This document shows positions 60,480 to 64,000 of a stretch of 64,000 bases of DNA, one piece after another. The notes beneath the pieces are model-generated. The model made no database searches. It had not been told where the DNA came from and saw only the letters and a program-made list of their open reading frames with translations. Position 1 is the first letter of the stretch, and every line of letters starts with the position of its first letter. The position numbers and the translations under genes were made by a program. Source of the DNA: Sindora glabra (taxonomy: Eukaryota > Streptophyta > Magnoliopsida > Fabales > Fabaceae). The stretch spans positions 74,789,135 through 74,853,134 of the forward strand of contig CM035234.1 of the NCBI GenBank assembly GCA_020226215.1. Reading direction: 5' to 3'.

Positions 60480-60870
60480 ATAGATTTGTTTGAATATATT
60501 TTTATTTTTTATTTTAAAAATTAGTCTTAAAATCACTTCTAAAATCATTCTTAAAATTGCTTCTAAAATCTATTGTTTATTTTTAAAAATCATTTTTAAA
60601 TTCAAAATAATAAAGAATAAAAGATATTCAATGAAGCAAAATAAGAAAAAATTTTAATTAATTACAAAATTGTCATTAGTAACAAAAAAAAGTCAAGAAA
60701 GCATCCAAAATTTGTTCTTTTCTTTTGCTTTTAAAATAAAAATTCTAGGAGTAATTTTTAAAAATGAAATCTAGAGATATGCTACCAAATGAATTTTGTG
60801 ATGTTTTTATTTTTAAAAAATTAAAAATTATTTTTAAGAATAGAATGCAAATAAACTGTGTGATTCCGTT
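60480..60870. mobile_element. possible MITE with imperfect inverted ends
   Basis: The left end ATAGATTTGTTTGAATATAT and the reverse complement of the right part (best preserved in the duplicate, AGGGTTTGTTTGCATTCTAC near 61563) are similar. The inner AAAATTCTAGGAGTAATTTT and TTTTTAAAAATAAA-type blocks are inverted relative to each other. No clear target duplication. Confidence 0.35.
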
Positions 60871-61960
60871 GATCAAACACCACCTAAAGTGTGTCTTGCA
60901 TTATATATGTACTTTAGGGAATTCGATTCCAACCACATATATTTTTGGAGATTCACAAAAAAACTTGAATCCAAATTATGATTTATTGTAATGATATTGT
61001 TATGATCTTTACAATTTTAATCCCATATTTATATATTTTAAATAAGAATAAACATAATATTTAATTCCTCATTTAAAAAGATAGTAACTATTATTTTTTT
61101 TGAAATTCATAATTAATACTATTAATGCCTTATTTTTACTTTTATAATTATTTGTTTCTTTTTTCATTCGCATTAAAGTAAATGGTGAAAAGAAACAATA
61201 TAATTGAAAAGCAAGAATAATTTGAGGTTAAGGTGAGATTTAACAATCTAATTCAATATTGTAAGTCCATAAAGAGATGCATATAAGAAAATTATTTTCA
61301 AATTCAAAAAAATAAAGAATAAAGAATATTCAGTGAAGCAAATTAAAAAAATTCAATTAATTATAAAATTACCTTTGATAATAAAAAAAAAGCTCAAGAA
61401 AGCATCTAAAACTTGTTCTTTTCTTTTTGCTTTTAAAATAAGAATTCTAGGAGTAATTTTTAAAAATAAAATCTAGAAATATCTTATCAAACAAAATTTT
61501 TTATGTTTTATTTTTAAAAAATTGAAAATTATTTTTAAAAGTAGAATGCAAACAAACCCTATGATTTCGTTCATCACACACTACATAAAGTGCATCTTCT
61601 TGCATTATACATGCACTTTAGGGAATTCTGTTCCAGTCATGTATGTATTTGGAGATTCACGAAGAAACTTGAATCCAAATTATGATTTACCATTATAATT
61701 TTTACAATTTTAATCCTCTATTTCCATATTTTAATAAAGATTAAACATAATATTAATTCTTCATTTAAAAAGGTGGTAACTATTATATGTCTCAAAATCC
61801 ATAACTAATACTATTAATTCTTTATTTTTACTTTTATTATAATTATTTGTCTCTTTTTTCATTCACATTAAAGTAAATGGTGAAAAAAAAATATAATTGA
61901 AAAGCAAGAATAATTTGATGTTAAGGTAAGATTTAACAATCTTCAATAAGAGATGCATAA
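60598..61960. repeat. tandem duplication of about 0.7 kb
   Basis: 60598-61290 and 61297-61960 match in order. Landmarks are GAAGCAAA, TCAAGAAAGCATC, TTCTAGGAGTAATTTTTAAA, CACTTTAGGGAATTC, GGAGATTCAC(A/G)A and GTAAATGGTGAAAA. The right half of the MITE-like sequence is included. The 75- and 105-codon frames nearby are not conserved between copies, so they are not genes. Confidence 0.8.
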
Positions 61961-63028
61961 TTATAATAAAAGTATAAATATAGGACTAATAGTACTAATT
62001 ATAAAATTTAAGAGATATAATTATTACTACTTTTATAAATAAAACAATTACTTATTTTGCTTATTCTTTTTTATTTTATATAATTTTACTATCTATCATA
62101 ATCACAATTGCATTAATTTATACAATTTGAAAAATAATAAAAAAGGAAATATCGAATCTCATTTTAGTGAGTATAATTAGCTTTACCTTGCATGACCTGG
62201 TTATAAAACACAGAACTGTAGAAAAATTATTTAATTAGTAATTTTCTATCTTTTTATTTTTCTTATGAGATATGATTCTCTTCTCTTCATTTTTTTGACA
62301 TCCAAACATACAGCGAACTCTGAATTAGTTAGTTACTCATATAGTGAAAGAGGTTCTGATAGTGTTAAGATCCATATTACTCAACCGAAAGCTAAAGATT
62401 GGGCTACGTAAGTGCTAACTTGGAATAAAGTCCATTTCTGACATAAGGACAATTATTCCTTTTATACAATAAATGGATGAGTTATTAATTTATTATTTAA
62501 TATGCTACGTTTAATTGTGGTTCCAGAAGTCGAAGGTACTTTTTCAATAGCAAAATTATAATATCATCCAATTGGAAAAATTAAGGTAAATTTTTATGAT
62601 TAATCCTTAAGACCTATCGTACTGTACTGCTAGGCAAAGGCACAAGGACGTTCTTTTCTATGGAAATAAATTTTTCCATGCAGACCTTTATCTGTTCAAC
62701 TTTTCTTCTACTTATGGTGTGTTTTGATGACTCAGCCAGCATCTACTTTCTTTCCTTCTAATTATATTGTACTTGATGCTTTCAATTTAGTAACTTGTGG
62801 CTCTAAATAGTAAAAAGAGAGTACTGGGGCTGTTTAAAATGAACTTTACTTATATAACATATATACGCCATCATCGCAAAGCATTAGTTCCACATTGTAC
62901 CTCTCTCTCACAAGAAATTAGGAAAATAGATAACAAAATATGGCTAAACCATCAAGTTCAAAGGTTTTGTATAACACATTCACATGTTTTATGCTTCATC
63001 AAAATTTTTCATGTCTTCGTAGCTTTTA
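61961..63028. other. AT-rich intergenic DNA
   Basis: No gene supported. The 105-codon frame at 62797-63114 runs into the Stowaway-type element and shows no domain. Confidence 0.5.
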
Positions 63029-63344
63029 TTCCTTCTGTTCCTTTTTATTTGTCGTATTTTAAAAAAAAATTATTTCTTTTTATCTGTCACTTTAGAATTT
63101 CAATGAATCATTAAATATTCTTTTTCCAAATCTATCTTTCTCTTTCATTAATAAATATTTTATTATTCTATACTATTAGTTAACTTGTATTTATTTCTTT
63201 ATATTTTTCTTTCTATTTTCAACTATCTTGAATTTTGTGCATAAAGGGTAATCTTGTAAAACTCATTAAAAATAAAAAAATTCAACTACTTTCTTAATAT
63301 GTGTGAAATTGATTAATGGCGACAAATAAATAGGAACGGAGGGA
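63029..63344. mobile_element. Stowaway-type MITE, 316 bp
   Basis: Ends are TTCCTTCTGTTCCTTTTTAT and, reverse-complemented from the right, CTCCCTCCGTTCCTATTTAT, the well-known plant Stowaway end. They are flanked by TA dinucleotides (63027-63028 and 63345-63346), the Tc1/mariner target. No coding content. A worn relative is at 17020-17340. Confidence 0.82.
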
Positions 63345-64000
63345 GTAATAAAATAAGAAATTAAATGGCCTTCTATTTATGTGCATGCACCTAAGGTCTC
63401 TCCTCACACAATGAAACTAAGAAAAATCCTAGCTTGATGAAAGATATAAATACAAAGGTATCGATGGAATCAAAGACCTCCCTTTATAATGAAAGATATT
63501 GGCGCAAATCTACCACCACGAACCTTTATTTTAAGTGAGGTTGGCCATTTGTTGAAGGGTACGTATTGTTATTGTTAAGGGAAATCTATTTTTGAAGAAG
63601 TTAAGTATTTTATTGTTAAATTATTTTTTTAATATTAAAATAAGTAAATTAAAATTAAAAATATAAATTTTAATACATGAAAATACTTAACTCCTTAATA
63701 GATGAAGTTCTATATAGCATTATCCTTTTTTGAAATGCTTTGCAGTCCTTTATATAATGCAATGAATTTGAAATCTTTGTGTGTATATAAACTTAGTGTA
63801 TTAACCATTCTTATTATTATAGAAAAAAGATAAGCAAATCAAAAGTGATATTGATATTCTTATTTAGACTCTTGAACTTAATTTTTATAGAATAATCTTA
63901 TTTTCTTATGTAAAAATATCATTTGTCTCTATACCTTATAATTAAAAAAAATTGATTTCTAGAATTATAATAGAAAAGAAAATAACTTTTTTTTGGAGAA
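63345..64000. other. AT-rich intergenic DNA to the window end
   Basis: Nothing recognisable. Confidence 0.5.

Overview
This is nuclear DNA of a flowering plant, most likely a eudicot. It is roughly three-quarters A+T by eye. Genes have short GT-AG introns, the first is preceded by a compact, less AT-rich promoter, and the intergenic space is packed with decayed Ty1-copia, LINE, PIF/Harbinger, Mutator-like and Stowaway-type elements and long (AT)n arrays. The species cannot be named from the sequence.

Only two genes look intact. (1) A minus-strand, three-exon gene (16635 to 15818) encodes a 215-residue plant-specific coiled-coil protein. (2) A plus-strand gene with about 19 exons (37367-43914) encodes a roughly 590-residue coiled-coil protein. 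Its centre is built from tandemly duplicated 63-nt, phase-0 exons. Each adds exactly 21 residues (three heptads), so copies can be gained or lost without disturbing frame or coiled-coil register. At least two copies are visibly decaying. This is the most unusual thing in the window. A minus-strand pseudogene of another coiled-coil protein (44332-44665) faces its 3' end, and a possible orphan promoter with a first exon lies at 58719-59060.

Layout. 1-5825: AT-rich DNA with microsatellites. 5826-6260: LINE RNase H remnant. 6640-11855: defective copia element whose 3' LTR is split by a 1.4-kb Tourist-like element. 11856-16030: the copia 3' half, its downstream flank and the last exon of gene 1 are tandemly duplicated, leaving an exon-3 fragment at 12727-12870. 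17020-22200: Stowaway-like relic, a long (AT)n tract and a degenerate satellite. 19611-29032: a 1.9-kb tandem duplication whose second copy holds a 5.5-kb PIF/Harbinger transposon (transposase and MYB-like genes, both broken). 29160-29520: second LINE RNase H relic. 32731-36501: four terminal-inverted-repeat elements, the last ending a few hundred bases before gene 2. 36850-44130: gene 2. 44332-47090: pseudogene, duplicated segments and GAGATT minisatellites. 47090-58700: AT-rich DNA with LTR remnants. 58719-64000: orphan promoter, a G-poor degenerate repeat, a 0.7-kb tandem duplication and a Stowaway element.

The two intact genes show no sign of acting together. Most of the window's history can be read as nested insertions and local tandem duplications, several with a duplicate copy preserved as an empty-site comparison.
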